A DNA stretch of 64,000 bases from Aphrocallistes beatrix (taxonomy: Eukaryota; Porifera; Hexactinellida; Sceptrulophora; Aphrocallistidae). The position numbers and the translations under genes are program-made. Shown one piece after another: positions 10,631-21,277 of this stretch. Every line of letters begins with the position of its first letter. Positions within the stretch are counted from its first letter, which is position 1. The DNA lies in the NCBI GenBank assembly GCA_963281255.1, contig OY725494.1, positions 4,291,934 to 4,355,933 on the forward strand, written 5' to 3'. The notes beneath the pieces were generated by a model. The model had not been told where the DNA came from, searched no databases, and worked only from the letters and a program-made list of their open reading frames with translations.

Positions 10631-11267
10631 GGAATACTATTTACCATATCTCACTATTTGCTACAGCCATCACACGATTTGGTTAGATTACAGGTTGAGA
10701 GCCCTTTCAAGGTGATGAGGGGCGTTTATAAAATCGCGCACCATCTCTACTACGCCTCTGTCAATAGTAGTGAACAGGAATATTGAAATAGAGATGAGAT
10801 CGTTTTAGCAGAGAATACATAATTAAAAGAAGCGCCATCTATCCTACTCAGAGATTTGAGTGTATTTATACGACGCTTTGATCATCAATGTGTCCCTAGC
10901 CCAGACAAGTTCAAGATTTTAACTCGTGTTGCCATCTGCGAATATAATACAAAAGCTATGATGCGTGTAATAAAATGCAGTAATGTGAATGAGGTCAGAT
11001 AGCGTGGAAGAAGCAGAATAATTGAGATAAAAAAGAATCAGTAAAGTCTAAATACAATTTTACAGCTGTAATGTTTTATGTGACGAAACGTTGATATATT
11101 TTATTAATTTCACGTTATTCTAGAGTAGGATTACCAACGGGGGGGGCTCTACTGCTCATCAGGGGGGGGGGGGGGGCATGGCCTCTCAAATAAACTTAAA
11201 GTTGCTTTCTACCTTTGTCTTGATTTGTAGGCACCAAAATGAATGAATAATAAGATAAATTAGATCA

Positions 11268-11323
11268 ATAAGAGAGTGAAAAAAGCGGGACGTCCGCCAA
11301 AAACTGGACAGTTGGCATGTATG
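11268..11323. repeat. GGGACG repeat fragment
   Basis: Partial copy of the repeat seen at 10070-10288 (AGCGGGACGTCCGCCAAAAA, then CTGGACAGTTGGCATGTATG). Just upstream (11139-11176) are two homopolymeric G tracts. Confidence 0.7.
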
Positions 11324-12250
11324 GGAATATTCCGTAAAATAGGCACTCAGATTTCCCGGAATGGTTCCGTTCCATAAATTAGGTATGTCCAAAATTATTG
11401 CTCCATACTGCAGATGGTTAGAATTGCTGTAGACTCCACTGCCCGGCATGTATGTTTATAATTAGGATTCTGCAACGACAACTAAGCTAGATAAAGTCTC
11501 AACAACAACTCTTCAACAAATTACATACAACCATATTATCCTAAACATATAGACTTTAAAATACTTATAAATGATGGTATAATGTTTAATTAATGCTAGC
11601 ATGTTATCTTGTCAATTTTACTAGTTTGAATGTCCATTTTAAGTTGGTACCTATTTTCCTACAATGCATGTTTAACTTCGCCAGCGTTACTTAGTTATTT
11701 CCATTTGAAGTGGGCGATTTACCAAGATAGCCACTGACAGAGTCAGCAGTATACTACGAGTCTGTTGCGTATACAGAAATTCTACCTGTGCTATTTTATA
11801 ACCGCTGGCATTTACAAGCTCACAGCCTACACACAATTAATCTCTTTGTAAGCATGCCGTAGCTAGTCTAGCACTTAGCAGATTAAATTTGAATCTTATT
11901 GAAATGGTTTATTTTCAAAATTTGGCGCTGATACATTGGGGAAGAGGGGAATAGAAAGTGGAAACTTTCAAAAGGAAGGAATCAAAGTTAGGCAACCAGT
12001 GCTCTCAGTGAACTGGAATACTTTGGGGGAGCTCAGTTTGGAGCGCTACGAGGCGTTTAAACTTTGCGCAACGTAGGACTAGGAGAGGAGGTAAAGCTGG
12101 TTGACAGGTTGATACTAAGGAGAAAGGCGATATATGGGGAAGCGGAGTATTATTTTTAGGAACTTTTTACGAATCGTTTGAATAGCTTCGATCATTCCAA
12201 AACTACTATGTCTGATAACCGGGTCCCAATATAATACAACCTTATGTATT
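11324..12250. other. Intergenic, nothing recognised
   Basis: No supportable gene or repeat structure. Confidence 0.35.
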
Positions 12251-12392
12251 CTTAGTCATTCAAACCAGAGTTACACGCGGGCTGCGAGTCAGGTTTCGGT
12301 TTCGGTCCGAAAACAGTGCCGGCTTTTTGCGGGCCGCGGTTACGAATATCCTCCCTCATGTGACTCTGATTAAAACTAAAGATCCTATCCTA

Positions 12393-12650
12393 CTATCTAG
12401 CTAGTTGGGACAGAATGGATTGTGGTACTTCCAACGGCTCATGACTCAGTGAAGGTTCACAGCCTGGTCGTGTGTCTGAGGATTGCATCACACTCAGCAG
12501 CAGTAGCTGTCCACCAGAACTGAAATAGCGCTCTTCAGAGAGAACTCTAGAGACACAGGAGCGCCTCATGGCATATAAAGTGCAGAAACTAGAAGTGGTA
12601 CGTGTCCCTGTTCCCACACGTGTCTGGTGTTCAGAGGCGAGTGTGAACAT
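12393..12650 (-). pseudogene. Possible hAT transposase C-terminal relic
   Basis: A frame of 85 residues contains SEERYFSSGG, which resembles the SERVFSxAG core of the hAT dimerisation domain, preceded by a Cys-containing segment in about the expected place. The following residues do not match the usual RNRLxPENV motif. A GC-rich stretch at 12260-12350 could be an element end. This is a weak call; it could be chance. Confidence 0.25.
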
Positions 12651-13221
12651 TTGGATCAGTTGATTGAAGGTCTTGAAGAGGTGCTAGTGCCCTTCAGTTT
12701 GATCCCTCTGGAATCCTTGTACGGAACTGACTTCATACAAGGAATAAACTGTATTTAAAAACCGCCCATGAGGTGGAGAATAATTCTATCCATAAAGTAA
12801 AACCCATACATAGTTGTGTTTAAGCTATGTGAGGATAATTTTATCCTCTCTTTCAGCTTGTAGCACATCTCCGTTAGTAGAGATGGAGAGTTTGTTGGCT
12901 TATTGATACCAATTTCTCTGCCCCCTACGCCAGAGAAAAGCTTTCAATTGGAACAGTGTGTACCACATCCTTCGTTACATACACGTTGTTACTGTGAGTG
13001 CCAATACTTAGTAATGATGCCATGTGTTCGTGAGTATAGCTAATTACGTACTCGCCCAACAAAATAGAGACAGTACTTTGAAACTAGGTTTAATTCTCCC
13101 TCTGTGGTATATATGTGGTTAGTGGTGGGTGGACCATGGACGACACAATTTGGATTCTTTTCCTTTCTTCTCAACAGCTACGACGATAGTTCAGTTATCA
13201 GTCTACATAATACCGACCCAT

Positions 13222-13342
13222 ACATGCCAACTTGAGCCATGATAAAAGCAGGACGCGGCGTTGAATTTCGCGGAACATGGGACGCAATAGAAAAGTATTA
13301 TACAAGGAATCCAAAAAAGCGGGACGTCTGGCATGTATGCTG
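13222..13342. mobile_element. GGGACG repeat, complete short copy
   Basis: Starts CATACATGCCAACTTGAGCC and ends GCGGGACGTCTGGCATGTATG, so the two ends are inverted. The interior matches the copies at 10.1 and 48 kb. Confidence 0.75.
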
Positions 13343-13803
13343 ACCTGGTCAAAATATTTTCTAAAGAGCGTCTCTTCATCACACTAGGAAACAGAGATAC
13401 AATAGGAATGTTGTATTTTTATGTTTTTAAAAATTTAACTTTGACTGTGAATTAATAATTAATTACCTGTGTTCTTTAACAGTAACTGCGGACTCAAATA
13501 TTTGATACCTTGTGGTTTTGTTTTATATATGAATGCACCGGGTTTATCTTATTCCAACGTAGTTCCTTACAAACTAGATATTACATACTTCACATGAAGA
13601 TACCTAATTTCCTGGACGGGAGAGATAAAATCCCTAAGTCACTCCCTAAAATTAGGTATCTGGTCCCGGAGATTATTGGTGCCCTTGTACAGCATATTTC
13701 AATGCATACCCGGATTAGAATGGTTAGATCTGACCGGACCCACGAAAATGACCAATAAAAAGGCTCGGGCCATCACATCTGTAAGACACAATGAACTAGA
13801 ATG

Positions 13804-14476
13804 AAGAGAATATTCGAGGTATTGAAAAGTCGAGAGAGCATGCTCGTTAAGTCCAGAGAGCATGCTCATTAGGTCGAGAGAGCATGCTCCTTACATTTAT
13901 ACCTTCTTTATGTTCAAAAAAGGTACAAGTATTTACTGATTTGAATCTACTACATGCGCCCTAGATACTGTACTTCCCGTACGGAGTATCACCTATAAAA
14001 ATCCTGATGTAAAATTGGTTTAAATTAGTTCGAGAAGTTTCATATACTATGTAATAACTTCCTACTATTATAAGTAGGTATGATCAGCGGTGTTTTGCCA
14101 AAAATAGAAGTGGGGGGGGGGGGGGGCTTCCTCGAGCCCCCCCCCCAAAACACCACTGGGTATGATGCTGGTAACCAATGGAGGAATGGCGGAACTTTCG
14201 TCCCCTGAAATGCCCTTTTCGCACCTAATGATTTCTCAATCAAAATGCCTCATTTTCACCCTTTTTTTCAAACATACTCCACTCCAAAAGCCTCAATTTC
14301 CGTTCCTTACATATTAGGGCCCGTTTATTTTGGTCTCTAATGAGACAACAATTCCAGGGACGAAAGTTCTGTTTACCCCAATGGAGTATATAACGAGCAT
14401 GCTCTCTCGACCTAACGAGCATGCTCTCTCGACTTAACGAGCATGCTCTCTCGACTTTTTATTATAAGGAATATTC
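13804..14476. mobile_element. Foldback element with tandem-repeat arms
   Basis: Each arm holds three copies of a 22-bp unit built on GTCGAGAGAGCATGCTC, direct in the left arm (about 13828-13890) and inverted in the right arm (about 14393-14456). The outer flanks GAATATTC also pair. The centre has long G and C homopolymers (about 14112-14148). No transposase is visible. Confidence 0.75.
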
Positions 14477-14683
14477 ATATCTCAACATTCTCCCTAATCC
14501 AATCATGACACATTGGATTTACTAATGTACGAATAAATACAATTATTTTCTTTATTTTCTCTCGTACCAAAATAACGATCACTGAGATTACCTGCTTGCT
14601 AATAGGCACTGGAATAACCGCACTGTTGACCAATGAAACGTTCCTCTGTTTTAGTATTATTAGTAGCATTGAGTTCAGACTGA

Positions 14684-17212
14684 ATGGCCTCTGTCCATCC
14701 TATTTCTCCTCAGGCTCCTGTCAAGAGGTTGAGACTATCTCGCATGGACACTATCGAGCAGATTCAAGTCATGAAGGAAGAGATTCGATCCCAAATGAAC
14801 GCTTTTAGAGAGCTACTCGATGCCAAGGAGCAAGAGCTCCTAGCTGAAGTGGACTTCCTACGGGATCTGCAGGTATTGATGTGGGCATAGCTAGGAATTT
14901 TTGTAGAGGAGAGGGGCTGTAAGCCCTCCAGTGGGTGCACTGCTGGGGCTTTGCCCTTGCAAGCTAACAACCATTTGTCCCGCAATTTGGACAGATTCTT
15001 CTAATTTTGAGGTTCTAGAAATACAAATTAACTCCGATAACACTCTCCTCTCACAAATTTCTTAATTTGCTAAATAAATATTCAGACTTTATACGCCCTT
15101 GTGGATTGATGTAGAATAGAAGTATATTAATATATTATTTATTTAAATCAAGCAAGCCTAGCTTGTGTTGTGTGGTTTTCTGACATTTTACGGCCGCCTG
15201 AGTTACCCTAATGGCTCCTCTCTTTATTATTGGTATTTTATAGAAAAATTCACGTTTTTAATTTCATTTGTTATGCTGTTAGGGTCGCTTAAATATGAAT
15301 ATTCGTTTATTATGAACTAACTTTGTGGTCCAAATTTCATTGTTGACATAGGATTGATATTGAATCGAGTTCGCTTAAGAATGAAATCTCTCTATTATGA
15401 ACATTCTTTTTGGTCCCCTAGTGTTCATAATAGACCATGGATGTATTCATTCACTGAACTAAACTTTTGGTCCCAATTTTATTGTTTACAGATGGTTTAC
15501 ATGGTCCCAGACCCGTATTAGTGGCAGTAAAACCCGCTTTCGTCCTGAAATATGAATTTCTCGCAAATATGTAATCTGATAGTTATAAGCTGATACATTT
15601 TATTATAATCAGTTCGAACTATTTATTATATAATTATGTTCAGTCGTTTGTAAGCAAGACCATGCAATTTGCTTCGAAATACTTTCAGAATTCATGAAAT
15701 GGCGTTTGAGTGGGAATAAGTTTTAAAAATCTGTTAAGGACATAGACAGGATTCCCTAGTACAGTGGTTCACTGTGGTCCATGGACCCCTTAGTGGTGCA
15801 CAGAAGATATCAGGGGTCCACAGGATTCGAAACTGCATTACAGTTAATAGGAGGGGTTCACAGAATATAGGAAAATTGCTATAGGGGGTCCACAGTCAAA
15901 ATAAGTTGAAAACTGCTGCCCTAGTATCTCACATCTCCAACGCAAATAACTATTAATAGAGAAGCCAAGATTAATACGCTCATATCTCTGTTATACACAT
16001 TTTTGGTCGTCCATGGTTATTTATCGTTTATATTTTTATTAGATAATCGATAGAGAAGTATTAGAATCTGAACTGAACGACTTGAAAGAAGGGAGAAATG
16101 CATTCGAGAAGAATAACAGAATAGCAGCTGTCGAGGATACGGTGAAGTTAGCTCTCAGAGAGTTGGATCTCAAAATCAACGCTGTTCAGCTCAAGCTTGA
16201 AAATTCCAAAGAAATCAAATCTTCTTGGGAGGTATCTCAGTTTGAATCAGCTATTAAATCTCTCTGTTCACTGAGTAATGAACTTAATACAGAATCCGTT
16301 TACCAGAGTAAATTCGTCCCGAAATGGAATGTGAGAGTAGGAATAAGTCCTTCCCAACTCTCTTTTCCCACGAGTCTCGCTATCCAGCAGACCACAGACA
16401 ATGTATTCGTGTGTGACAGGGAAGGGAACAGGATTCAAGTCTATGATTCTTTTGGAGATCACATCAGAGTAATTGACCGATTTAACGGACCATTCAAAGT
16501 GTTTAGTAGCGATAACACTTCTATTTTCGCGGTAGGCACTAAAGAATCTAGGAAGAAACACATTATTGAGTTGAATATAGAGACTTGTAATACCCGAAAT
16601 ATCGAATTTCCTGAATTATTTGGTCAGGGCAGCAGTATAATCACGGCCTATCCGTTTGCGAATGTTGAAATGTTCTATGGCATTGCTTCTAACCCTAGTG
16701 CTGTCTCAGGGGGCAGAAAAAACATAACAACCGTTGTTAGATTCAAATATTCTCAGCCTGTTTCTAAATACCCTCTAATCACGCATGTTTCCAATCACGC
16801 TCTAATCACGCCGGTTTCTAGTCACACTCTCCCTTGCATCTCCAAACCTGTGCCTGAGAAATGCACTCCGATTGCGATGGTGGCTGATTGCAACGGGGAA
16901 CATGTCTATGTTCTCGTCCAGAATAATCAACAGCTGATTTTAGAGTTTAGTGAAGATTGTAAGTTCATTCGTAGCTTTTGTTCCTCTTCTCTGCTGAGTT
17001 CTCCTAAGTGCGTGTGTGTAGACAGTAGAGGGAACATCCTGGTAGCAGGGAGTGAGGGAGACTCCACTAAGCTTCTGTGCTTGTCTCCTGATGGAGATGT
17101 TATCCACGAGTTACTCCTACCCTATGAGGAGTGTATTGGTATTGCAGTGAACTCCAAGTTTGATGTAGCAATCCTCTGTAATGGTAAAACACATGGACTC
17201 ATTGCCATCTGA
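14684..17212 (+). CDS. Coiled-coil/NHL-repeat protein A (diverged copy)
   Basis: Two exons, 14684-14872 and 16043-17212, joined in phase 0 (CTGCAG/gtattg ... ttattag/ATAATC), giving 452 residues. Exon 1 encodes a charged helix that opens with VKRLRLSRM and a MKEEI heptad region. Exon 2 continues the coiled coil to about residue 150, then a beta-propeller of NHL-like repeats (for example TDNVFVCDREGNRIQVYDS and the C-terminal SSPKCVCVDSRGNILVAG). There is no RING, B-box or signal peptide, so it resembles the C-terminal half of TRIM-NHL proteins. Most of the propeller is diverged from the array genes at 21-40 kb, yet its final exon segment (about 16952-17232) is almost identical to theirs. The 1.17-kb intron hosts two transposon fragments. 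The ligand or partner is unknown. Confidence 0.85.
15270..15440. mobile_element. MITE fragment in the intron of NHL gene A
   Basis: Contains GGGTCGCTTAAATATGAATA and GTTCGCTTAAGAATGAAATC followed by TTGGTCCCCTAGTG. A related segment occurs at about 57090-57245, so this is an interspersed element. Confidence 0.55.
15762..15922. mobile_element. hAT-type MITE in the intron of NHL gene A
   Basis: Left end CAGTGGTTCACTGTGG and right end GTTGAAAACTGCTG form imperfect inverted termini typical of hAT elements. The interior repeats GGGGTCCACAG-like segments. Non-coding. Confidence 0.65.
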
Positions 17213-17399
17213 CTTTCATTCAGAATTACAGTTCATATCATTTATTAATATGTCTAACTTAATTCACTCAATAAAGTAATTATGTTCTGCTATCATATAT
17301 AATTGTGGTAACTATATTTGAATATGAATCTATATTTAGACTAATCGAATAATATGCTCAATGCACAAATATCTCTCTCTCCTTTTCTTCTATTATTTA

Positions 17400-17486
17400 T
17401 ACAAGCGCGCTTCGCGCTTGCTTGCGCTGCGCGGCTGGCGGACACTTTGTGCCCGCCGGAGGCTCCCTTCGGTCGCCTGGAGTCAC
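17400..17486. repeat. Isolated GC/CpG-rich hairpin cluster
   Basis: About 85 bp of GC-rich sequence inside very AT-rich DNA, made of successive short stem-loops (AAGCGCGCTTCGCGCTT; GGCGGACACTTTGTGCCCGCC without its last bases; GGCTCCCTTCGGTCGCC). The nature is unknown. Confidence 0.5.
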
Positions 17487-17489
17487 ATT

Positions 17490-18420
17490 GGTTAATTATA
17501 AGGGAGATAACATCTCTAAATATGTCTGTCCTACTGTGCTAATCGATATCACTCGAAAAATCACCAAATTTGTGAATTTAAAATTTTTTGATGCGTAATG
17601 ATGACGTCATAACAAAGTGATGAGTCATCATTTTTTGATGATAGTTGCATCATATGTGAGACATGTTAGTATACAGATTCTATTAAAATTTCAGCCTTCT
17701 ATCTCCTATAATGGCTGAGTTATGCCCGAATAACTATGTTGCTTAACTTTTTAAAATGTGACAATGACGTCATAATTCCATGATGAGTCGACATTTTCGT
17801 CTGAGCTCAGAACTTACTGGAGCCATAGCCAAAAGACTCCCACATGCCAAAAATCAGCTTTCTGCTCCTGGCAGTTTCTTCAATCAATTCGTACCATTCT
17901 CACAAAGGACATACATAGACTGTCATTTGTCCTAATTCAGTGGAGTCGTTTGTAGTTGTTGATTCCTAGTACGTATATTAAAGCCAATGTAGAATTACCA
18001 TCTCGATAATCCTCTAATTTTTGAATTTATTTAAATAGCGATAGTTATGGTTTGAGTTTTCACATTTTTCATCATTTTTGCCAGCCCTGACTTAATGTTG
18101 GGCATCTTTAAGGCGATATTTTTATAGATTTAACCGTAGAATGCCCACTGGGGACACAGTGTCCCCGATATCGCGGATGTCTCCCAGCCATTTTCTATTG
18201 CATTGAAGCCATATAAATTGGGCATTCTACAGTTAAAGAGTTTATTTCACTTTTTCCAATTAATTTTATGGTCATTTGGACTAAAATGCTTTTATTTGTT
18301 TGTTTACCGATAGTTACACTTCTGCATTTTTGAGTCAACTCGAGTTGAGAGGTATTTTGATCAAAATTTTCTGACTTATTTAGATAGTTGATAGGTATTG
18401 AACTGAACAGTCTGTTCTCA
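17490..18420. other. Intergenic between NHL gene A and the Gln-rich NHL gene
   Basis: No gene seen. Two copies of ATGACGTCATAA-like sequence (about 17600 and 17763), each followed by a TGATGAGTC, may be a decayed repeat or CRE/AP-1-like sites; I cannot decide. Confidence 0.35.
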
Positions 18421-20051
18421 ATGGCTTCTTTTTTCTGTCATGGAGGTGGCGTGTTTATTGATAGAATAAGGAAACGGATCGAAGATGAATTTGATTCAAT
18501 CGTGGATAAACTGATCAGGAGGAGAGCAATACTCCTACAAGAACTGATCGATTTGGAAAAAGAAGTTATTACTGCCCGAAGGAGTTGTATGCAAACTATC
18601 GAGAATTTAAGGAGAGAGAGGAGACAGTTGGAAGAGCTCCTAGCTACCGTGAAAATGAATCAACCAATCGATGCGTTGGAGAAAGGAATCGAAGAGATAG
18701 ATAAAGAGATACGAATGAATGAAGGAAAACTTAATAATTCTTGGCAAGTAACTCTAACTTGCAATAATCGAAATTTAGAGTTGAACATAGCGGAATATGG
18801 AACTTTAGGGCTTGGAAATGGACCTCAGACAGGAAATGCTGGACAGCAACAGCAAAAAGGAAACAACAATAATAAACAAAAACAAAAACAGAAGCAAAAG
18901 CAAAAACAGAAGCAAAAGCAAAAACAAGGCGGAGACCCTGGACAACAAAAACAAAATGAAGAAGGAGGACAACAGACACCAGGTGGAAATGGTGGTGGAC
19001 AACAGAAACCAGCTGGAAATGGTGGTGGACAACAGAAACCAGCTGGAAATGCTGAACAAAAGCAAGAAGGAAATAACAATAGGAAACAAAGACGTAAACA
19101 AAAACAAAAGCAAAAACAAGAACAAGGGGGAGACGATGGACAACAGAAACCAGGTGGAAATGGTGGACAACAAAAACAAGAAGGAAATTGCAATAGGAAA
19201 CAAAGACGTAAACAAAAACAACAACAAGAACAAGGCGGAGACACTGGACAACAGAAACCAGGTGGAAAAGCTGGTAAAGAGAAACAAGGAAACAACCCTG
19301 GTGGAGCTGGAAATCCCAGCAGATTCACTCCTTTGAAAAGCTTCGGTAAATTAGGGATTTGCGAATTAGCAGCGTTCCAATGTCCTAGAGGCGTGCTGGT
19401 TGATGACATCTGTGATCGAGTATTTGTAGTTGATTGCTCGAGACATCGGATTCAGGTTTGGAGTATGACAGGAGTTAAGTTGATTGAGTTTGGTGCTCAA
19501 ATCCTGAAGGATCCTTGGGAGATAGCCTTGTGGAATGACTACATCTTTATTTCTGATTTTACTGGAAATTCTATTTCAAAATGGAATTCAAAGACTCTAA
19601 AATTTGTAAAAAAATCAATCGATCGGTCCAAACCAGCGGGTATAGACATTGATGACGGAGAGGTGTTCGTAGTCGAATATGGGAATGACCGCATTTCTGT
19701 GTTGGATACTGATCTTGTGTTGAAGAGGATGATTGCTAGTAAAATGATTGTCAAGTCACACAGTCTGAGAGTTAGGAGGAACATCGTTTACGTTATCGAG
19801 GATTCTGGAGTTATCAAGACATTCTCTAAAACTGGTCAGTTATTAAAAACAATCGCAAACAAGACTCCCCTTCCGAGACGCGTTTTCCATTTCAATATGG
19901 ATTCTCAGCTTAACTTCCTCAAGGAGACGTGATCCGCTCCATCTCTTTTTCGGGGTCGGCACAACGTGAACCTTTCGGCGTTGATGTCTCCAGAAATGGA
20001 CGAACTGTGGTATCTTTCCAGACTGGCAATTATGCTGTTGCCATATTTTAG
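18421..20051 (+). CDS. Gln/Lys-rich linker coiled-coil/NHL protein, frameshifted near its end
   Basis: Start at the ATG at 18421 (MASFFCHGG). Residues about 15-115 form a basic/acidic coiled coil. Residues about 145-295 are low-complexity: KQKQKQ runs, then GGQQKP and KQRRKQ repeats. Then NHL-like propeller repeats follow (SFGKLGICELAAFQCPRGV, VFVVDCSRHRIQVWS, NDYIFISDFTGNSISKW). The frame stops at 19932 (TGA). From the GTG at 19929 a different frame continues the fold, with a final strand EPFGVDVSRNGRTVVSF and a stop at 20049-20051. A single small indel near 19921-19929 thus removes the last blade strand, or is a sequence error. The N-terminal coil resembles coiled-coil/NHL proteins I associate with sponges. 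No intron is needed. Function unknown. Confidence 0.75.
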
Positions 20052-21111
20052 TCTGACTCTAGACTACTCAACTTAGTTTCTGAATACTTCATAATTTAAG
20101 CTTTTGCTTGCCTTGCTTCTGGACACAGCGTTTGAATTGCCAATGATCATTGAATGCATTGTTTGTACCTTTGTGAGATACACACGTATGAGTTTAGACT
20201 TGTTTACTTGTTTGAACTATTTTAGTATAGCTATTGGCTATTATAATGTTATTTAGGAAGTGTACAATCCATTTATTTTGATTTTATCGTGCAATCTCTT
20301 TTAGCTGGGGATTCCAGCTTTCGCTAATATGTCTCAGTGTATCCATCAATCCAATAGAGAACTGAATTCAGAACATTTATATAATCTTAATCCTAATAAA
20401 ACAATGCAGTATGAAGTCTAATCGTGAATGAAAATAAACATTTTCTGATATTTACTTAATCTTGATTCAAACGAACATCAAATGTTGCTGAGCTAACTAT
20501 ATGACCTACCGACTAGTTTTGTGAGTTGGCTATACTCCTCACATCCCCATGAGTCCGTTGTCGAGCCCATATAGGAACAAAGGATCATATTATGTCCCCA
20601 CAAGCTAGTCCGTATTTAATAACTCCTAATTTGACTGGGGTTTTCTATGTAGCAACCACACATTATCATGGCTTGATTGGCTTCCCAACTCAAAATGACT
20701 TCCAAGAAATGAGTTAGCAAAATCTCTAGTCCAATTCGGGATTATTAACGATCATTCAAATACAAGAATTTGTCTATGTATGATGTGGACGCTTTTCGCA
20801 AATCTAGACAAATTCTTGAACGTGAATACAATGCTACAGCCACAACAAACATTTCGTTGATTCATTTAACTCTTCTTATTCGTGAGATATTGATCTTATT
20901 AGGTGATGATGACGCGTTAGAATTTTAACCACTAATAACGAAGAGACCAATGTTGGATTGAATTGAGACTGAAATATGTTCTGATGAGATTCGATCTATC
21001 CTTGATCCGAATATGGACTTGCTATCTGGCAGTCACTCAGCACTGGAAGGGGTAGAGTTAAGGAGTGATTGCCCTCTTCACTAAATTTCAAGTAATTATC
21101 ATTTAATTAAA
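20052..21111. other. Intergenic, partly duplicated at 23.0-23.4 kb
   Basis: About 20640-21010 is repeated at about 23030-23400, upstream of the next paralogue. It contains a 14-bp inverted repeat (arms 20763-20776 and 20805-20818). No gene is seen. Confidence 0.55.
20763..20818. repeat. Conserved inverted repeat upstream of NHL gene 1
   Basis: CAAGAATTTGTCTA pairs perfectly with TAGACAAATTCTTG across a 28-base loop. The same hairpin with a mismatch recurs at 23143-23197 upstream of NHL gene 2. Confidence 0.65.
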
Positions 21112-21277
21112 CTCTCCAGTCGGATTATCAGCACTCATTTCAAATGCAACCATCCTATCCAATTATGCAATTACTATTTTATAGGAAGCTAAAAAATACT
21201 CGTCTCGATTAAAATATTTTTGACATTCGTATAGATTGAATTTACTGTTATTTAGATAGTATCCAGCTATTAGACCA
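21112..21277 (+). promoter_or_regulatory. Conserved upstream module of array NHL genes (copy 1)
   Basis: Shares with five other copies the order CGGATTATCAGCACTCATTT, an AxGxAxCCATCCTxTCCA block, TATAGGAAGC, AxAAATACT, ACAxxxxATTGAATTTAC and AGACCAATG (start codon). Likely promoter and 5' UTR. Confidence 0.6.

Noticed and set aside
13804-14476. CRISPR-like array suggested by regularly repeated 22-bp units
   Set aside because: Units are adjacent without spacers, occur as opposed arms and lie in animal DNA; this is a foldback element.
18731-19409. Minus-strand frames rich in Phe, Leu and Cys opposite the Gln-rich linker
   Set aside because: Antisense of KQ and GGQQ repeat codons; low-complexity shadow.
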